This document shows, one piece after another, positions 27,612-39,800 of a stretch of 48,282 bases of DNA. Source of the DNA: Pluralibacter sp. (GTDB lineage: Bacteria > Pseudomonadota > Gammaproteobacteria > Enterobacterales > Enterobacteriaceae); assembly GCF_019237635.1 (NCBI RefSeq), contig NZ_JAFAGS010000111.1:1-48282 (forward strand). Reading direction: 5' to 3'. Below the pieces are notes generated by a model, which did no database searches, was not told where the DNA came from, and worked only from the letters and a program-made list of their open reading frames with translations. The position numbers and the translations under genes were made by a program. Numbering within the stretch: position 1 is the stretch's first letter; each line of letters begins with the position of its first letter.

Positions 27612-28181
27612 TTATTTCAGGGCATCCAGTGCCATGTTCAGTTCAATAATATTCACCACCGGCTGGCCGATAATGCTGACCAACGGCTTTTGCGTATGCT
27701 CCGCGACCAGTTTGCTCAGCGCATCCACTGACATCTGACGCGCGGCGGCAACGCGGGGGATTTGCCAGGTCACCGCCTGCGGCGACAGGCTGTAGTCGAG
27801 GCCGCTGGCGGAGGTGGTGACCAGCTCGACCGGCACGGCGCCATCAGCCTGCGGATTCGCGTTACGCAACTGCGCGACGCGGGCGGCAACCTCTTTATCC
27901 AGCTCCGGGTTGCTGGCGGCTAAATTGCTGCCGCCGGATGCTTCTGGATTATAGGGGCTATTTGCCGTCGCGGAAGGGCGCCCGTGGAAATATCCTGCAG
28001 CGTCAAAGTTTTGTCCAATCAGCAGCGAACCGCGGATCGCATTATCTTCTCTGATTAACGAGCCGTTCGCCTGGTCGTTAAACCACCATTGCCCGAGGAC
28101 GGTGGTGACCAGCGGGTACAACCCGCCGGTGACCAGGGTCAGAAAAATCAGGATGACCAGAGCAGGGCGTAACATCGCCAT
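27612..28181 (-). CDS. kdpC: KdpC subunit of the K+-transporting ATPase
   Basis: A 189-residue subunit with one N-terminal membrane anchor (about 6-30) and a periplasmic domain with the family motif NGSLIRE...IGQNF...YFHGRPSA. KdpC is thought to raise ATP affinity or chaperone the complex. The ATG at 28181 is preferred over a TTG two codons upstream because it has 8-base spacing from AGGA. Confidence 0.94.
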   Translation of the reverse strand: MAMLRPALVILIFLTLVTGGLYPLVTTVLGQWWFNDQANGSLIREDNAIRGSLLIGQNFDAAGYFHGRPSATANSPYNPEASGGSNLAASNPELDKEVAARVAQLRNANPQADGAVPVELVTTSASGLDYSLSPQAVTWQIPRVAAARQMSVDALSKLVAEHTQKPLVSIIGQPVVNIIELNMALDALK

Positions 28182-28194
28182 TTTCAATTTCCTC

Positions 28195-30243
28195 TTACAC
28201 CAGACCGAACAGCGTTAACAGCAGGTCGATAAGCTTGATGCCAACGAACGGCACCAGCAGACCGCCCAGACCATAAATCCACAGGTTGCGGCGCAACATC
28301 GCGGCCGCCGACAGCGGTTTGTAGCTCACGCCTTGCAGCGCCAACGGGATCAGGAACACGATAATCAGCGCGTTAAAAATGACCGCGCTCAGGATGGCGG
28401 AAGCCGGGGAGTGCAGATGCATCACGTTCAGGGCGTTCAACTGCGGATAGGTCGCCGCAAACGCCGCCGGAATAATGGCGAAATACTTCGCCACGTCGTT
28501 GGCGATACTGAACGTGGTCAACGAACCGCGGGTCATCAGCATCTGTTTACCGATGTGCACCACCTCAATCAGCTTGGTCGGGTTGGAGTCGAGATCGACC
28601 ATGTTCCCGGCCTCTTTCGCCGCCTGGGTTCCGGAGTTCATCGCCACCGCCACGTCAGCCTGGGCTAGCGCCGGGGCATCGTTGGTGCCGTCGCCGGTCA
28701 TCGCCACCAGACGGCCTTCCGACTGATACTGACGAATCAGCGCCAGCTTGGCTTCCGGCGTCGCTTCGGCGAGGAAGTCATCGACCCCGGCTTCGGCGGC
28801 GATAGCGGCGGCGGTCAGGCGGTTATCCCCGGTGATCATCACCGTTTTGATGCCCATTTTACGCAACTGGGCGAAGCGCTCTTTAATACCGCCTTTGACG
28901 ATATCCTTCAGCGCGATAACCCCCAGCACCCTGGCGCCCTCGACGACGACCAGCGGCGTGCCGCCCTGACGGGCGACGCTTTCCACCAGCGCATCCACCT
29001 GCGGCGGGAAGTGGCCGCCGTTGGCCTCGACGTGACGGCGAATGGCGTCAACGGAGCCTTTACGGATCATCCGGTTATGCACGTTGATACCGCTCATGCG
29101 GGTCTGCGCGGTAAAGGGAACGAAGGTGGCTTGCAGCTCCTGGACGTCGCGTACGCGGATGTTAAAGCGCTGTTTGGCCAGTATCACGATGCTGCGGCCT
29201 TCCGGCGTTTCATCGGCAAGCGAGGCCAGCTGTGCGGCATCCGCCAGCGTTCTTTCATCGATGCCGGGCGCAGGCAGGAAATCGGAGGCCTGACGGTTGC
29301 CAAGCGTAATGGTGCCGGTTTTGTCGAGCAGCAGGACGTCGACGTCGCCCGCGGCCTCAACGGCGCGGCCGCTGGTCGCGATAACGTTCGCACCGAGCAT
29401 GCGGCTCATCCCCGCCACGCCGATGGCCGACAGCAGGCCGCCGATGGTGGTTGGGATCAGGCACACCAGCAGCGCCACTAACACCGTCACGCTAACTGCC
29501 GCGCCGCCGTAGACCGAGAAGGGCCACAGGGTGGCGGTTGCCAGCAGAAAGACGATGGTCAGGGCGATCAGCAAAATGGTCAGCGCAATTTCGTTTGGCG
29601 TTTTGCGACGCTGCGCGCCTTCCACCATCGCGATCATCCGATCAAGAAAGGTCTCGCCGGGGTTCACGCTACAGCGGATCACCAGCCAGTCGGAGAGAAT
29701 GCGGGTACCGCCGGTCACCGAGGCGAAATCGCCGCCGGACTCACGGATAACCGGTGCCGATTCACCGGTAATGGCGCTCTCGTCCACTGATGCGCCGCCT
29801 TCAATGACTTCGCCGTCGCAGGGGATAATATCGCCCGCTTCAACCAGCACGATATCGCCTTTGCGCAGATCTTCAGACGGGACATGATCGATTTTCGCGT
29901 CATGCTGCGGCGCGCGCAGCTTGCGGGCAAACGCCGTTTTCTTGACCCCTTTCAGGCTATTGGCCTGCGCTTTGCTGCGCCCCTCCGCCAGCGCTTCGGC
30001 GAAGTTGGCGAACAGCACGGTAAACCACAGCCAGATGCTGACTGCGGCAGTGAAGCCCGCGCTGCCGGGCAGGTGGCCGGTCGCCATGGCGACAGCCAGC
30101 CCGGTCGTCAGCACGCTGCCTATCCAGACGATGAACATGACCGGATTATGCCATTGCACGTCCGGACTCAGTTTTTTCACGGCATCCATCAGAGCCTGAC
30201 GAACCAGTGACGGTTCGAACAGAGCCAGTTGCTTGCGACTCAT
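28195..30243 (-). CDS. kdpB: KdpB, catalytic P-type ATPase subunit
   Basis: A 682-residue P-type ATPase (E. coli length). The phosphorylation motif DKTGT begins at Asp307, the actuator TGES at 159-162, and the hinge motif [11 protein letters not shown] in the P domain. It powers K+ uptake at micromolar K+. It is followed 13 bp later by kdpC and preceded by kdpA at 19 bp. Confidence 0.98.
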   Translation of the reverse strand: MSRKQLALFEPSLVRQALMDAVKKLSPDVQWHNPVMFIVWIGSVLTTGLAVAMATGHLPGSAGFTAAVSIWLWFTVLFANFAEALAEGRSKAQANSLKGVKKTAFARKLRAPQHDAKIDHVPSEDLRKGDIVLVEAGDIIPCDGEVIEGGASVDESAITGESAPVIRESGGDFASVTGGTRILSDWLVIRCSVNPGETFLDRMIAMVEGAQRRKTPNEIALTILLIALTIVFLLATATLWPFSVYGGAAVSVTVLVALLVCLIPTTIGGLLSAIGVAGMSRMLGANVIATSGRAVEAAGDVDVLLLDKTGTITLGNRQASDFLPAPGIDERTLADAAQLASLADETPEGRSIVILAKQRFNIRVRDVQELQATFVPFTAQTRMSGINVHNRMIRKGSVDAIRRHVEANGGHFPPQVDALVESVARQGGTPLVVVEGARVLGVIALKDIVKGGIKERFAQLRKMGIKTVMITGDNRLTAAAIAAEAGVDDFLAEATPEAKLALIRQYQSEGRLVAMTGDGTNDAPALAQADVAVAMNSGTQAAKEAGNMVDLDSNPTKLIEVVHIGKQMLMTRGSLTTFSIANDVAKYFAIIPAAFAATYPQLNALNVMHLHSPASAILSAVIFNALIIVFLIPLALQGVSYKPLSAAAMLRRNLWIYGLGGLLVPFVGIKLIDLLLTLFGLV

Positions 30244-30262
30244 AAACGCGTCTCCAGCCGAC

Positions 30263-31942
30263 TTACTGTAAAGAGAGGTGTTCCGCTACCGGGCCTAATG
30301 CCAGGGCGGGGATAAAGGTTAATGCGCCGACCAGAATCACGGTGCCGATCAGCAGGCCGATGAACAGCGGACCAAAAGTCGGCAGCGTGCCTGGGCTTGC
30401 GGGCTGGATTTTTTTACCTACCAGCGAGCCGGCGATCGCCAGTACCGGCACGATCACGCCAAAGCGGCCAAAGAACATGCAGAACGCCAGCAGGCAGTTC
30501 CAGAACGGCGTATTCGCACTCAGACCCGCAAAGGCGCTGCCGTTGTTGTTTGCCGCTGAAGACACGGCGTACAGCACTTCGCTAAAACCGTGGATGCCCG
30601 GGTTGAAGATCCCCGCGCGCCCGGCGTCGCTCATCATGGCAAGCGCGGTACCAATCAGCACCAGCGATGGGGTGATAAGGATAGCCAGCGCGGTCATTTT
30701 CATTTCGCGCACGTCGATTTTCTTACCGAGATATTCCGGTGTACGGCCGATCATCAGCCCGGCGATGAACACCGCCAGCAGCACGAACAGCAGCATGCCG
30801 TACAGGCCGGAACCGACGCCGCCAAAGACGACTTCGCCAATCTGCATCAGCCACATTGGCACCATGCCGCCCAGCGCGGTGAAAGAATCATGCATGGCGT
30901 TTACCGCGCCACAGGAGGCGGCAGTGGTAATGACTGCAAACAGGCTACTTTGCAGAATGCCGAAACGGCTCTCTTTGCCTTCCATGTTGGCAGCGCTGTC
31001 GGCGCCAAGCTGCAGGAAGTGCGGGTTGCCTTTCAGCTCCGCCCACATCACCACTGCGGCGCAGATAACGAAGATTATCGACATCGCCCACAGAATGGCG
31101 CGCCCCTGACGGCGGTCGTTGACCGCATCGCCAAAGGCAAAACAGAGCGCCGCCGGGATCAGGAAGATTGCCAGCATCTGCACAAAGTTGGTCAGCGCCG
31201 TCGGGTTTTCAAACGGATGGCTGGAGTTGGCGTTGAAGAAACCGCCGCCGTTGGTGCCCAGCATCTTGATAGCCTCCTGCGACGCGACCGGACCCATCGG
31301 CAGCAGCCCTTTTGCCCCCTCGAGCGAGGTGAAGTGCTGGTAGGGCAAGAAGTTTTGCAGTGTGCCCTGTTGGATCATCAGGAGTGCGATCAGCAGCGAA
31401 ATGGGCACCAGGATCCACAGCGTGATGCGGATGATGTCCATCCATGCGTTGCCGAGGGTACTGGCGCTGTGGCGGGCGAAACCGCGGATCAGCGCGAAGA
31501 CCACGGCGATACCGGTGGCGGCAGACAGGAAGTTTTGTACCGCAAGCCCCGACATCTGGCTGAAGTAACTCAGGGTGGTTTCGCCGCTGTAGGCCTGCCA
31601 GTTGGTGTTGGTAATAAAGCTTACGGCAGTGTTTAGCGCCAGATCCCAGGGCAGGCCGGGAAAACCCTGTGGGTTCAGCGGCAGTACGCCCTGGAACGTC
31701 AGCATCAGGAACAGCAGCACGAGGCCTGCAATGTTCAGCAGCAAAATCGCCAGCAGGTACTGGCGCCAGTTCATCTCCTCACGCGACACGCCCAGTACGC
31801 GCCACAAACCAGCTTCTACGGCCGCGGTGCCCGGCAGCGGCGTGTTGTTGATCATCTTCGCAAGCCCAAGGCCCAGAGGACGGGCAAGAACGAAAAGCAC
31901 CACCAGAAAACCGGCGATGAGTAAAAATGCCTGCGCTGCCAT
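30263..31942 (-). CDS. kdpA: KdpA, K+-binding channel-like subunit
   Basis: A 559-residue inner-membrane subunit related to KtrB/KcsA-type channels, with about 10 membrane segments. Selectivity-filter regions are seen in [31 protein letters not shown], and similar Gly-rich loops. Its ATG shares one base with the kdpF stop (TGATG), so the two are coupled. Confidence 0.97.
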   Translation of the reverse strand: MAAQAFLLIAGFLVVLFVLARPLGLGLAKMINNTPLPGTAAVEAGLWRVLGVSREEMNWRQYLLAILLLNIAGLVLLFLMLTFQGVLPLNPQGFPGLPWDLALNTAVSFITNTNWQAYSGETTLSYFSQMSGLAVQNFLSAATGIAVVFALIRGFARHSASTLGNAWMDIIRITLWILVPISLLIALLMIQQGTLQNFLPYQHFTSLEGAKGLLPMGPVASQEAIKMLGTNGGGFFNANSSHPFENPTALTNFVQMLAIFLIPAALCFAFGDAVNDRRQGRAILWAMSIIFVICAAVVMWAELKGNPHFLQLGADSAANMEGKESRFGILQSSLFAVITTAASCGAVNAMHDSFTALGGMVPMWLMQIGEVVFGGVGSGLYGMLLFVLLAVFIAGLMIGRTPEYLGKKIDVREMKMTALAILITPSLVLIGTALAMMSDAGRAGIFNPGIHGFSEVLYAVSSAANNNGSAFAGLSANTPFWNCLLAFCMFFGRFGVIVPVLAIAGSLVGKKIQPASPGTLPTFGPLFIGLLIGTVILVGALTFIPALALGPVAEHLSLQ

Positions 31943-32031
31943 CAGAAGGCCTCCGCATTAATCAGGGCGTAAACCAGATAGCCCAACAACAGGAAAACCA
32001 GCACGATGCCGATTATTACGCCTGCACTCAC
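31942..32031 (-). CDS. kdpF: KdpF, small stabilising subunit
   Basis: A 29-residue single-membrane-segment peptide starting with GTG ([17 protein letters not shown] core), almost identical to E. coli KdpF. GGAGGT lies 8 bases before the GTG. The peptide stabilises the KdpABC complex in E. coli. First gene of the operon. Confidence 0.93.
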   Translation of the reverse strand: MSAGVIIGIVLVFLLLGYLVYALINAEAF

Positions 32032-32332
32032 AGTCCACCTCCAGGTGTTTGATGATGTACGGAAAAGGTAGGTTTTTTGGTGCAAAGATTTCGCAAAAAA
32101 CGCGGAGCGGGGTGTAAAAAAAATATAAAAATGGTGAAAAGCCATTAATTAACTAATGGTTAGTATTAATTTAACCTTTCTGTAACCAAATAACGATAAG
32201 TTGTGTAAATAACCCCTGAAATGCCGAAAATAGTGGTCGGATGAGTAGTAAAATTACGCGCAAAGCGGTACTATTTTAGACAGATAACTTTTACCGGTGC
32301 GCTTCACCGGTCGAACATAGGGGGAGACCAAA
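32032..32332. promoter_or_regulatory. Divergent kdpF-ybfA upstream region
   Basis: About 300 bp without a gene, AT-rich on the kdp side. It holds the KdpE site at 32107-32134 and the promoters of kdpFABC and ybfA. I see no further gene or repeat in it. Confidence 0.6.
32107..32134 (-). promoter_or_regulatory. KdpE-binding site upstream of kdpFABC
   Basis: On the minus strand a run of T ends in TTTACACCCCGC, preceded by CCATTTTTATA. This matches the T-rich plus TTTACA layout of the KdpE operator of E. coli kdpFABC. Confidence 0.75.
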
Positions 32333-32539
32333 ATGACTCTGTATAAAGACTATCCTGCACATATTGTATTCGCGCGCCGCGCATTTGTGGTCGTTGCGGG
32401 CATCGTGGCGCTGCCGGTGATGCTGTTCTGGAAAGACCGCGCGCGTTTCTACAGCTACCTGCACCGTGTGTGGGCGAAAACCAGTGAAAAACCCGTGTGG
32501 ATGGAGCAGGCAGAGAAAGCCACCTGCGATTTTTACTAA
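32333..32539 (+). CDS. ybfA: YbfA small membrane protein
   Basis: A 68-residue protein (same length as E. coli YbfA) with one membrane segment (about 15-32, [15 protein letters not shown]) and a basic cytoplasmic tail. GGGGGAG precedes the ATG. Its function is unknown; it is adjacent to and divergent from kdpF. A terminator follows at 32562. Confidence 0.9.
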   Translation: MTLYKDYPAHIVFARRAFVVVAGIVALPVMLFWKDRARFYSYLHRVWAKTSEKPVWMEQAEKATCDFY

Positions 32540-32561
32540 CGCTGCGTTATGCGATGAAATG

Positions 32562-32590
32562 GGCCGCCTTGTGCGGCCTTTTGTTTTTTT
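32562..32590 (+). terminator. Terminator after ybfA
   Basis: The stem GGCCGC-CTTGT-GCGGCC is followed by a T-rich run TTTTGTTTTTTT. Confidence 0.88.
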
Positions 32591-32738
32591 ACGCACCAGG
32601 TTTACGGTACGCATCGTAACCGTCATGCCACCGCACCTTTGCCTGCGCGAGCGGCGCGATTACACTCTTTGGCTGAATCCCCGATGCTTATTCGGCTCGG
32701 AATATGACGTCGTTACTCTGGACATTAACGGGAGAGTT

Positions 32739-34157
32739 ATGGCCACGCATCTGGTCTGGTTTCGCGCCGATATACGTCTTCACGATAACCTGGCGCTTGC
32801 CGCCGCCTGCCGTTCCCGGCAGGCCAGGGTCATCGCGCTTTACATCGCCACCCCGCAGCAGTGGCGTCATCACGCCATGGCGCCGCGGCAGGCGGCCTAT
32901 TTGCAGTGTCACCTCCGCGCGCTGCAGGCCGGTCTGGCGCAGAAAGGGATCCCGCTTATCTATCGCGAAGCGGCAGATTTCACCGCCTCGGTCATGGAAC
33001 TGCAGGCGCTATGTGAGCAGCAGGGCGTCAGCCATATTTTTTATAACTACCAGTATGAAGTTAATGAACGCCAGCGCGATATCGCCGCGGAACGCGCGCT
33101 AAAAACGGTGGTGTGCCAAGGATTTGATGACAGCGTGATCCTGGCGCCAGGCAGTGTCGTGACCGGCGACGAGCAGATGTATAAAGTCTTTACGCCGTTT
33201 AAAAACGCCTGGCTTCGTCGTGCGCGCGTGGGGCTACCGGAATGCGTGCCGGCGCCAGCGCCGCGCGACGGCGGCGCGCTCCCCGACGCGCAGGCATTGC
33301 TGATGCTCAACTATCCACAGCAGCTGTTTGATCCCGTGTTATTTCCGCCGGATGAACGGCAGGCTATTCAACAGCTGCGGCGGTTTTGCCAGCAGCCCGT
33401 GGTCGAGTATGATGCGCAGCGCGACTTTCCGGCGACGGAGGGCACCAGCCGTCTTTCCGCCTGCCTGACGCTTGGCGTGCTGTCGCCGCGCCAGTGTCTG
33501 CATCGCCTGCTGGCGGAACACCCGGGGGCGCTGGCAGGACAGGATGGCGCCGTCTGGCTGAATGAGCTTATCTGGCGCGAATTTTATCGCCATTTAATGA
33601 CTTTTCATCCGGCGCTTTGTTGCTTCAAACCGTTTATCAAATGGACTGAGAAAGTGAAATGGCGCGAGGATAAAACCCTGCTTAAAGCCTGGCAGCGGGG
33701 GAAAACGGGATATCCGATTGTTGATGCGGCGATGCGCCAACTGAATGACACCGGCTGGATGCACAACCGGCTGCGTATGATTGTCGCCAGCTTCCTGGTG
33801 AAAGATCTGCTGATTGACTGGCGGGAAGGGGAGCGTTATTTCATGTTGCAACTGGTGGATGGCGACCTCGCCGCCAACAACGGAGGCTGGCAGTGGGCGG
33901 CGTCCACCGGTACCGATGCGGCACCCTATTTTCGGATCTTCAATCCGACGATGCAGGGGGAAAAGTTTGATAAGTCCGGTGTATTTATTCGCCGCTGGCT
34001 GCCCGAGCTGGCGCAGGTTCCGGATAGCGAGATTCACACGCCCTGGGAGTGGGCGCAAAAACAGGGCGCGTCGCTCGATTATCCGCGCCCGATTGTCGAT
34101 CACAAGCAGGCGCGGCTGGAGACGCTGGCGGCCTATGAGGCCGCCAGGAAAAGTTAA
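32739..34157 (+). CDS. phrB: Deoxyribodipyrimidine photolyase
   Basis: A 472-residue cyclobutane-pyrimidine-dimer photolyase (E. coli length). The N-terminal Rossmann-like domain ([17 protein letters not shown]) binds the MTHF antenna; the C-terminal helical domain binds FAD, with [25 protein letters not shown]-type and [10 protein letters not shown] motifs that line the FAD and DNA pockets. The ATG at 32739 has GGAGAG upstream. The upstream neighbour in E. coli, ybgA, is absent here. Its stop overlaps the convergent dtpD stop by 4 bases. Confidence 0.96.
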   Translation: MATHLVWFRADIRLHDNLALAAACRSRQARVIALYIATPQQWRHHAMAPRQAAYLQCHLRALQAGLAQKGIPLIYREAADFTASVMELQALCEQQGVSHIFYNYQYEVNERQRDIAAERALKTVVCQGFDDSVILAPGSVVTGDEQMYKVFTPFKNAWLRRARVGLPECVPAPAPRDGGALPDAQALLMLNYPQQLFDPVLFPPDERQAIQQLRRFCQQPVVEYDAQRDFPATEGTSRLSACLTLGVLSPRQCLHRLLAEHPGALAGQDGAVWLNELIWREFYRHLMTFHPALCCFKPFIKWTEKVKWREDKTLLKAWQRGKTGYPIVDAAMRQLNDTGWMHNRLRMIVASFLVKDLLIDWREGERYFMLQLVDGDLAANNGGWQWAASTGTDAAPYFRIFNPTMQGEKFDKSGVFIRRWLPELAQVPDSEIHTPWEWAQKQGASLDYPRPIVDHKQARLETLAAYEAARKS

Positions 34158-35635
34158 GAGGCCAGCGCCAGGCGGCGGGCTTTCATGCGTATTGCCTGGA
34201 CAAGCCAGATGACCAACACCATGCCGACGCAGGCAAGCGCTCCCCAGGTAATTTGGCTGAACACGTCGATATAGGCGTTGATGGCGTAGTTAACGGCGCC
34301 TGCGGCATCGAACGCGCTTTGCGAGGTTTGATCGGCGATAACTCCGGCGACGTAGTTAGCGATAGCCCCCGACAGCAGCATATAGATCCCGGTCAACACC
34401 CCTGTCACGCCCGGGATCTCAATACGGGTGATCTGCGCCATGGCCACCGGGTCGATGAACAGTTCCGCAAAGCCCATTACCGCCAGCCCCAGCACCATCA
34501 GCGGCAGAGAAGAGTGGCCGTGCGCCGCTGACCAGCGGGCGCTAAAGGTCAGAATGCAGAAACCTGCGCTCATCAGACCCAGCCCCAGGGCATATTTACC
34601 CCAAATGCGTACTGTCCGGTTGCCGGTCACGCCCTCTTTCACCACCCACGCCAGCACCACACCGCACAGCATCACGGCAAAGCCGTTGATCGACTGGAAC
34701 ATGGCGGTCGGGACGTCATATCCCATGATATCGCGGTTAACAAAGCGGTCGATGTAGAGGCTAATCGAGCTGCCGCCCTGCTGGGCAAAGGCCCAGAACA
34801 GCAGGCTAAAGAAGGTCAGCACGACGATAAGCCCCAGCTCTTTACGCTGCTTCTGGTTTTGCGCCTGGCGGTAGATTTTCGCCAGCACGGCAAGGCCGAT
34901 AATGGTCGCGACGATCAGCGCATACACCGACCACTCTTTCCAGAACAGAACGGCGATAACGACCGGCGATACCAACAGCAGCACCAGCAGCCAGCCCCAG
35001 ACAGGCAGCGCGAATTTCTTACTGCGTAGTACGGCTTTGTTGACGCCGACGGTGTGGCTGAAGTGGCGATTGCCGCAGAGGAAAATCACCAGCCCGGCGA
35101 GCATCCCCACGGCGGCCAGCGCAAAGCCCATTGCCCAACTGTACTCTTCCTGCACGTAACCGCAGGCGACAGGCGCTACGATAGAGCCGATGTTGCCAGC
35201 AGCATACAGCAGCGAGAAGCCGCCGTCGCGGCGCGGGTCGGTCGGCTCATACAGTTCGCCCAGCAGGCAGCTGACGTTGGATTTAAATAATCCATAGCCG
35301 CAGACAATAATAGCCAGCGAGAGGTAGAGAAAAACGGCGGACATTTCGCTGGCGCCGAGCACCAGATGACCGATGACCATCAGCAGCGCCCCGAGCATTA
35401 CCGCCATGCGGTTACCGAGCACTTTATCCGCCAGATAGCCGCCGAGGATCGGCGTGACATATACCAGCGAGCAGTAGGCGCTGAACAGCGCGTAGGCGTG
35501 GGTATCGGTGTATTTCAGCTGGTTAGTTAAATACAAAATCAGCAGGGCGCGCATACCGTAGAAACTAAAGTATTCCCAGATTTGCAGCGCGACGACGTAG
35601 TAGATAGCGCGGGGTTGTGATGATGGTGTTTTCAT
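34154..35635 (-). CDS. dtpD: Dipeptide permease D (POT family)
   Basis: A proton-coupled di/tripeptide transporter of 493 residues with about 14 membrane segments. The POT signature around [20 protein letters not shown] (about 22-41) and the second motif [12 protein letters not shown] (about 140) are visible. The start [13 protein letters not shown] is chosen because it aligns with the E. coli N-terminus; a 13-residue longer reading is possible but lacks a clear ribosome site. Confidence 0.95.
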   Translation of the reverse strand: MKTPSSQPRAIYYVVALQIWEYFSFYGMRALLILYLTNQLKYTDTHAYALFSAYCSLVYVTPILGGYLADKVLGNRMAVMLGALLMVIGHLVLGASEMSAVFLYLSLAIIVCGYGLFKSNVSCLLGELYEPTDPRRDGGFSLLYAAGNIGSIVAPVACGYVQEEYSWAMGFALAAVGMLAGLVIFLCGNRHFSHTVGVNKAVLRSKKFALPVWGWLLVLLLVSPVVIAVLFWKEWSVYALIVATIIGLAVLAKIYRQAQNQKQRKELGLIVVLTFFSLLFWAFAQQGGSSISLYIDRFVNRDIMGYDVPTAMFQSINGFAVMLCGVVLAWVVKEGVTGNRTVRIWGKYALGLGLMSAGFCILTFSARWSAAHGHSSLPLMVLGLAVMGFAELFIDPVAMAQITRIEIPGVTGVLTGIYMLLSGAIANYVAGVIADQTSQSAFDAAGAVNYAINAYIDVFSQITWGALACVGMVLVIWLVQAIRMKARRLALAS

Positions 35636-35874
35636 TTCGTTCTCAGTCTTGCCAGTAGCGCGGGAGATAATCATGCCGCATTATTCATTTCTTTTATGCT
35701 TTCCATGGTCTTTGAGCATCAATGCTTCATTAATATGCTTTCCTTTTGCATAAATATACATGAATATCCTGTGGGGTGGTAAGCCTTTTACGAAAGCCCT
35801 GACGGTGGGTATCGGCGTCCGGTTGTTGGAAAGCTGTGATATTCTTAAGTGAATATGTCCGGGCAGGAGCAACG

Positions 35875-36618
35875 ATGAAAAATAGCGAACTGGAACAACT
35901 GATTAATGACAAACTCAACAGCGCGGCCATCAGCGATTTTGCGCCAAATGGTCTACAGGTTGAGGGCAAAGAAGAGATTCAGAAAATCGTCACTGGCGTG
36001 ACTGCGAGCCAGGCGCTGCTGGATGAGGCCGTGCGTCAACAGGCTGATGCGGTGATTGTGCATCATGGTTACTTCTGGAAGAACGAATCGCCGGTGATCC
36101 GCGGAATGAAGCGTAACCGTCTGAAAACGCTGCTGGCGAACGATATCAACCTCTACGGCTGGCATTTGCCGCTTGACGCGCATCCCGAGCTTGGCAATAA
36201 CGCCCAACTGGCGGCGCTGCTGGGTCTTAACATGCGCGGCGAGATAGAACCGCTGCTGCCGTGGGGCGAGCTCTCTATGCCGGTGTCCGGCCTTGAGCTG
36301 GCGTCGTGGATTGAGGCGCGACTGGGACGCAAACCGTTGTGGTGCGGCGATACCGGGCCAGAGAAGGTGACCCGCGTGGCGTGGTGCACCGGCGGCGGAC
36401 AGAGCTTTATCGACAGCGCTGCCCGCTTCGGCGTTGATGCGTTCATTACCGGCGAAGTGTCGGAACAGACCATCCACTCAGCGCGCGAGCAGGGTTTGCA
36501 TTTCTATGCGGCAGGTCATCATGCTACGGAGCGGGGCGGGATCCGCGCGCTCAGTGAATGGCTGCAGGAGACGACCGGTCTCGACGTGACCTTTATCGAT
36601 ATACCTAATCCGGCCTGA
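35875..36618 (+). CDS. ybgI: YbgI, NIF3-like di-metal protein
   Basis: A 247-residue NIF3/DUF34 family protein. Conserved metal-binding His/Asp/Glu residues appear in VHHGYFWKNES, YGWHLPLDAHPELGNN and AAGHHATERGG. E. coli YbgI is a toroidal hexamer with a di-metal site; the reaction is not established, though GTP cyclohydrolase-like and tRNA/metal roles have been suggested for the family. The ATG at 35875 follows AGGAG. It leads the pxpBCA-nei cluster. Confidence 0.94.
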   Translation: MKNSELEQLINDKLNSAAISDFAPNGLQVEGKEEIQKIVTGVTASQALLDEAVRQQADAVIVHHGYFWKNESPVIRGMKRNRLKTLLANDINLYGWHLPLDAHPELGNNAQLAALLGLNMRGEIEPLLPWGELSMPVSGLELASWIEARLGRKPLWCGDTGPEKVTRVAWCTGGGQSFIDSAARFGVDAFITGEVSEQTIHSAREQGLHFYAAGHHATERGGIRALSEWLQETTGLDVTFIDIPNPA

Positions 36619-36633
36619 TACGGGAGGCAGAGG

Positions 36634-37290
36634 GTGCAGCGAGCGCGTTGTTATCTGTTAGGCGAAACGGCGGTGGTGCTGGCGCTGGAGCCTCCGGTGA
36701 CGCTGGAGAGCCAGAAGCGTATCTGGAGCCTGACGCAGCGTCTGGTCGGTTTGCCGGATGTCGTTGAAGCCATTCCGGGCATGAACAATATCACCGTTAT
36801 TCTGCGTGACCCGCACATGCAGGCGCTGGATGCCATCGAGCGCCTGCAACGCTGGTGGGAAGAGAGCGATGCGCTGGAGCCGGAATCACGCTTTATCGAA
36901 ATCCCGGTGATTTACGGCGGCGAAGGCGGTCCGGATCTGGCAGAAGTCGCCCGGCACAGCGGTCTGAGCGAAAAACAGGTTGTTGAACTGCATGCGTCGG
37001 TGGATTACGTGGTCTGGTTTTTGGGCTTTCAGCCGGGCTTTCCCTATCTGGGGAGCTTGCCGGAACGTCTGCATACGCCAAGACGCGGGGAGCCCCGGCT
37101 GAGGGTTCCGGCGGGTTCCGTGGGGATCGGCGGTCCGCAGACCGGCATCTACCCGCTATCGACGCCGGGCGGCTGGCAGCTTATTGGCCTGACGCCGGTT
37201 AAGTTATTCGACCCCCATCGTGATGAGCCGATTCTGCTGCGTCCGGGCGACAGCGTGCGCTTTATCCCGCAGAAGGAGGGCATATGCTGA
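36634..37290 (+). CDS. pxpB: 5-oxoprolinase subunit B
   Basis: A 218-residue KipI-like subunit. With PxpA and PxpC it hydrolyses 5-oxoproline (pyroglutamate) to glutamate with ATP, a damage-clearance activity. The family signature [20 protein letters not shown] (residues about 131-150) and [14 protein letters not shown] follow it. It starts with GTG after GGGAGG. It overlaps pxpC by 7 bases. Confidence 0.95.
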   Translation: MQRARCYLLGETAVVLALEPPVTLESQKRIWSLTQRLVGLPDVVEAIPGMNNITVILRDPHMQALDAIERLQRWWEESDALEPESRFIEIPVIYGGEGGPDLAEVARHSGLSEKQVVELHASVDYVVWFLGFQPGFPYLGSLPERLHTPRRGEPRLRVPAGSVGIGGPQTGIYPLSTPGGWQLIGLTPVKLFDPHRDEPILLRPGDSVRFIPQKEGIC

Positions 37291-38216
37291 ACATCATTCG
37301 CGCGGGCATGTACACCTCGGTGCAGGATAACGGACGCCATGGCTTTCGCCAGTCGGGCATCAGCCACTGCGGCGCGCTGGACAAACCGGCGCTGTATATC
37401 GCGAACCTGCTGGTGGGCAACGATCCCGGCGCGGCGGCGCTGGAGATAACGCTGGGCCATCTGGTAGTGGAGTTTGAGTCTGACGGCTGGTTCGCTCTTA
37501 CCGGAGCAAGCTGCGAGGCGTTTTTGGATCGTCAGCCCGTCTGGACGGGGTGGCGGCTGCCGGTAAAAGCCGGTCAGCGGTTGACGCTGAAACGGCCGCT
37601 GCACGGGATGCGCAGCTATCTGGCGGTGGCGGGCGGAATTGATGTGCCTGAGGTGATGGGGTCTCGTAGCACTGACCTGAAGGTCGGCATCGGCGGTTTT
37701 GCCGGACGCCTGTTAAAAGATGGCGATCGGCTGGCGACGGGTAAACCCAGGCGCCAGTTTAGCGAGGCGCGGGGCGTCAAACAGCTGCTGTGGGGCAATC
37801 GCATCCGCGCGCTGCCGGGGCCGGAGTATCAGGAGTTTGACCAGGCCTCGCAGGAGGCATTCTGGCGCTCGCCCTGGCAACTGAGCCCACAGAGCAACCG
37901 CATGGGCTACCGCTTGCAGGGACAGCCGCTCACGCGTACAACCGATCGCGAGATGGTCTCGCACGGGCTGCTGCCGGGCGTTATCCAGGTGCCGCATAAC
38001 GGGCAACCTATCGTGCTGATGAACGATGCCCAGACCACCGGCGGCTATCCGCGCATTGCCTGTATCATTGAGGCGGACATGTATCATCTGGCGCAAATTC
38101 CGCTCGGGCAACCCATTCATTTTGTACCGTGTTCGCTGGAGGAAGCGCTGAAAGCGCGCCACGATCAGCAGCGTTATATTGAACAGATAACATGGCGGCT
38201 TAACGATGATCATTGA
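37284..38216 (+). CDS. pxpC: 5-oxoprolinase subunit C
   Basis: A 310-residue KipA/biotin-carboxylase-like subunit. Visible signatures are the N-terminal [20 protein letters not shown] and the C-terminal [21 protein letters not shown]. The start overlaps pxpB by 7 bases and the end overlaps pxpA by 11, indicating a tightly coupled operon. Confidence 0.95.
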   Translation: MLNIIRAGMYTSVQDNGRHGFRQSGISHCGALDKPALYIANLLVGNDPGAAALEITLGHLVVEFESDGWFALTGASCEAFLDRQPVWTGWRLPVKAGQRLTLKRPLHGMRSYLAVAGGIDVPEVMGSRSTDLKVGIGGFAGRLLKDGDRLATGKPRRQFSEARGVKQLLWGNRIRALPGPEYQEFDQASQEAFWRSPWQLSPQSNRMGYRLQGQPLTRTTDREMVSHGLLPGVIQVPHNGQPIVLMNDAQTTGGYPRIACIIEADMYHLAQIPLGQPIHFVPCSLEEALKARHDQQRYIEQITWRLNDDH

Positions 38217-38940
38217 TTTGAATGCCGACCTGGGCGAGGGCTGCGGCCGCGACGCTGAATTATTAAAACTGGTCTCCTCCGCCAACATCGCCTGCGGGTT
38301 TCATGCTGGTGATGCGCAAACCATGCTGGCGAGCGTGCGTGAAGCGCTAAAAAACGGCGTGGCGATTGGCGCGCACCCGAGTTTTCCGGATCGGGAAAAC
38401 TTCGGGCGCACCGCCATGAACCTGCCGCCGGAAACCGTTTACGCGCAAACGCTGTATCAGACAGGCGCGCTGGCGGCGATAACCCGCGCAGAAGGCGGCG
38501 TCATGCGTCATGTCAAACCGCACGGCATGCTGTACAACCAGGCGGCAAAAGACGCACAGCTGGCCGATGCTATCGCGAAGGCGGTACGGGCCTGCGACCC
38601 GTCGCTGATTCTGGTGGGACTGGCGGGTAGCGAACTGATTCGCGCGGGCGAACGGTATGGACTGAAAACGCGCCAGGAGGTGTTCGCCGATCGCGGATAC
38701 CAGGCGGATGGTTCGCTGGTGCCGCGAACCCAGCCCGGCGCGTTGATTGAGGATGAAGAGCAGGCGCTGGCGCAAACGCTGGGGATGGTTGAGTCCGGAC
38801 GGGTGAAAAGCATCACTGGCGAGTGGGCGAGCGTGACGGCACAGACGGTGTGCATTCATGGCGATGGCGAGCACGCACTCGCTTTCGCCCGCCGCCTGCG
38901 CGCCGCGTTTGAGGCGTGCAGGATCAATATCGAAGCATAG
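38206..38940 (+). CDS. pxpA: 5-oxoprolinase subunit A (LamB/YcsF family)
   Basis: A 244-residue LamB/YcsF-family TIM-barrel-like subunit beginning [12 protein letters not shown], with conserved [13 protein letters not shown] (about 26-38) and [10 protein letters not shown]. The E. coli order pxpB-pxpC-pxpA is kept. Confidence 0.95.
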   Translation: MIIDLNADLGEGCGRDAELLKLVSSANIACGFHAGDAQTMLASVREALKNGVAIGAHPSFPDRENFGRTAMNLPPETVYAQTLYQTGALAAITRAEGGVMRHVKPHGMLYNQAAKDAQLADAIAKAVRACDPSLILVGLAGSELIRAGERYGLKTRQEVFADRGYQADGSLVPRTQPGALIEDEEQALAQTLGMVESGRVKSITGEWASVTAQTVCIHGDGEHALAFARRLRAAFEACRINIEA

Positions 38941-39008
38941 CCATGGCTGAGGATATCGCCGTGACCGGCGGCGCAACCCACTCATCGAGCAGAAATAAGG
39001 ACAGAACG

Positions 39009-39800
39009 ATGCCGGAAGGTCCGGAAATCCGCCGTGCGGCGGATAACCTGGAGGCGGCGATCAAAGGCAAACCATTGACCGAGGTCTGGTTTGCCTTCCC
39101 GCAGCTTAAGCAGTACCAGCTACCGTTACTTGGTCAAACCGTGACGCGCATCGAGACCCGCGGAAAAGCGCTGCTGATGCACTTTTCCGGCGGGCTGACG
39201 CTCTACAGCCATAATCAGCTGTACGGCGTCTGGCGGGTAGTGGAGGCGGGAACCCTGCCGGACACGACGCGTGTGCTGCGGGTGAAACTGCAGACGGCGG
39301 AAAAAGCGATATTGCTCTATAGCGCGTCAGATATTGCCATGTTGACCGCCGAACAGCTGGCGACTCACCCCTTTTTACAGCGTGTCGGGCCGGATGTGCT
39401 TGATATGACGCTCACTGTGCAAAGCGTACGGGCGCGTTTGCTGTCGCCGCGTTTTCGCAACCGGCAGTTTTCCGGGCTGCTGCTGGACCAGGCGTTTCTT
39501 GCCGGACTGGGAAATTACCTGCGGGTGGAGATCCTCTGGCAGGTCGGGCTGACCGCGCAGCATAAAGCGTCCGGGCTAAGTGATGCGCAACTCGACGCGC
39601 TCTCCCATGCGCTGCTGGAGATTCCTCGTCTCTCCTACCGCACGCGAGGCAAAGCGGAGGACAACCGACATCACGGCGCGCTGTTTCGCTTTAAGGTTTT
39701 TCACCGCGATGGCGAGATGTGCGAGCGCTGCGGCGGGATCATTGAAAAAACAGTGCAGTCGTCGCGGCCATTTTACTGGTGTCCAGGCTGTCAGAAATAG
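39009..39800 (+). CDS. nei: Endonuclease VIII
   Basis: A Fpg/Nei-family DNA glycosylase and AP lyase of 263 residues that removes oxidised pyrimidines. The catalytic N-terminus is Pro2-Glu3 after Met removal ([13 protein letters not shown]), the helix-two-turn-helix is in the middle, and the C-terminal zinc finger is [10 protein letters not shown]...YWCPGCQK. The start is set at the MPEGPE codon since the enzyme requires Pro as first residue. Convergent with the AraC-type gene, with 10 bases overlap. Confidence 0.97.
   Translation: MPEGPEIRRAADNLEAAIKGKPLTEVWFAFPQLKQYQLPLLGQTVTRIETRGKALLMHFSGGLTLYSHNQLYGVWRVVEAGTLPDTTRVLRVKLQTAEKAILLYSASDIAMLTAEQLATHPFLQRVGPDVLDMTLTVQSVRARLLSPRFRNRQFSGLLLDQAFLAGLGNYLRVEILWQVGLTAQHKASGLSDAQLDALSHALLEIPRLSYRTRGKAEDNRHHGALFRFKVFHRDGEMCERCGGIIEKTVQSSRPFYWCPGCQK

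Noticed and set aside
20095-30210. Several long open frames (up to about 360 codons) opposite speF, kdpD, kdpB and kdpA.
   Set aside because: They lie fully antisense to well-supported conserved genes, have low-complexity Arg/Ala/His-rich translations typical of GC-rich shadow frames, and show no ribosome sites or domains.
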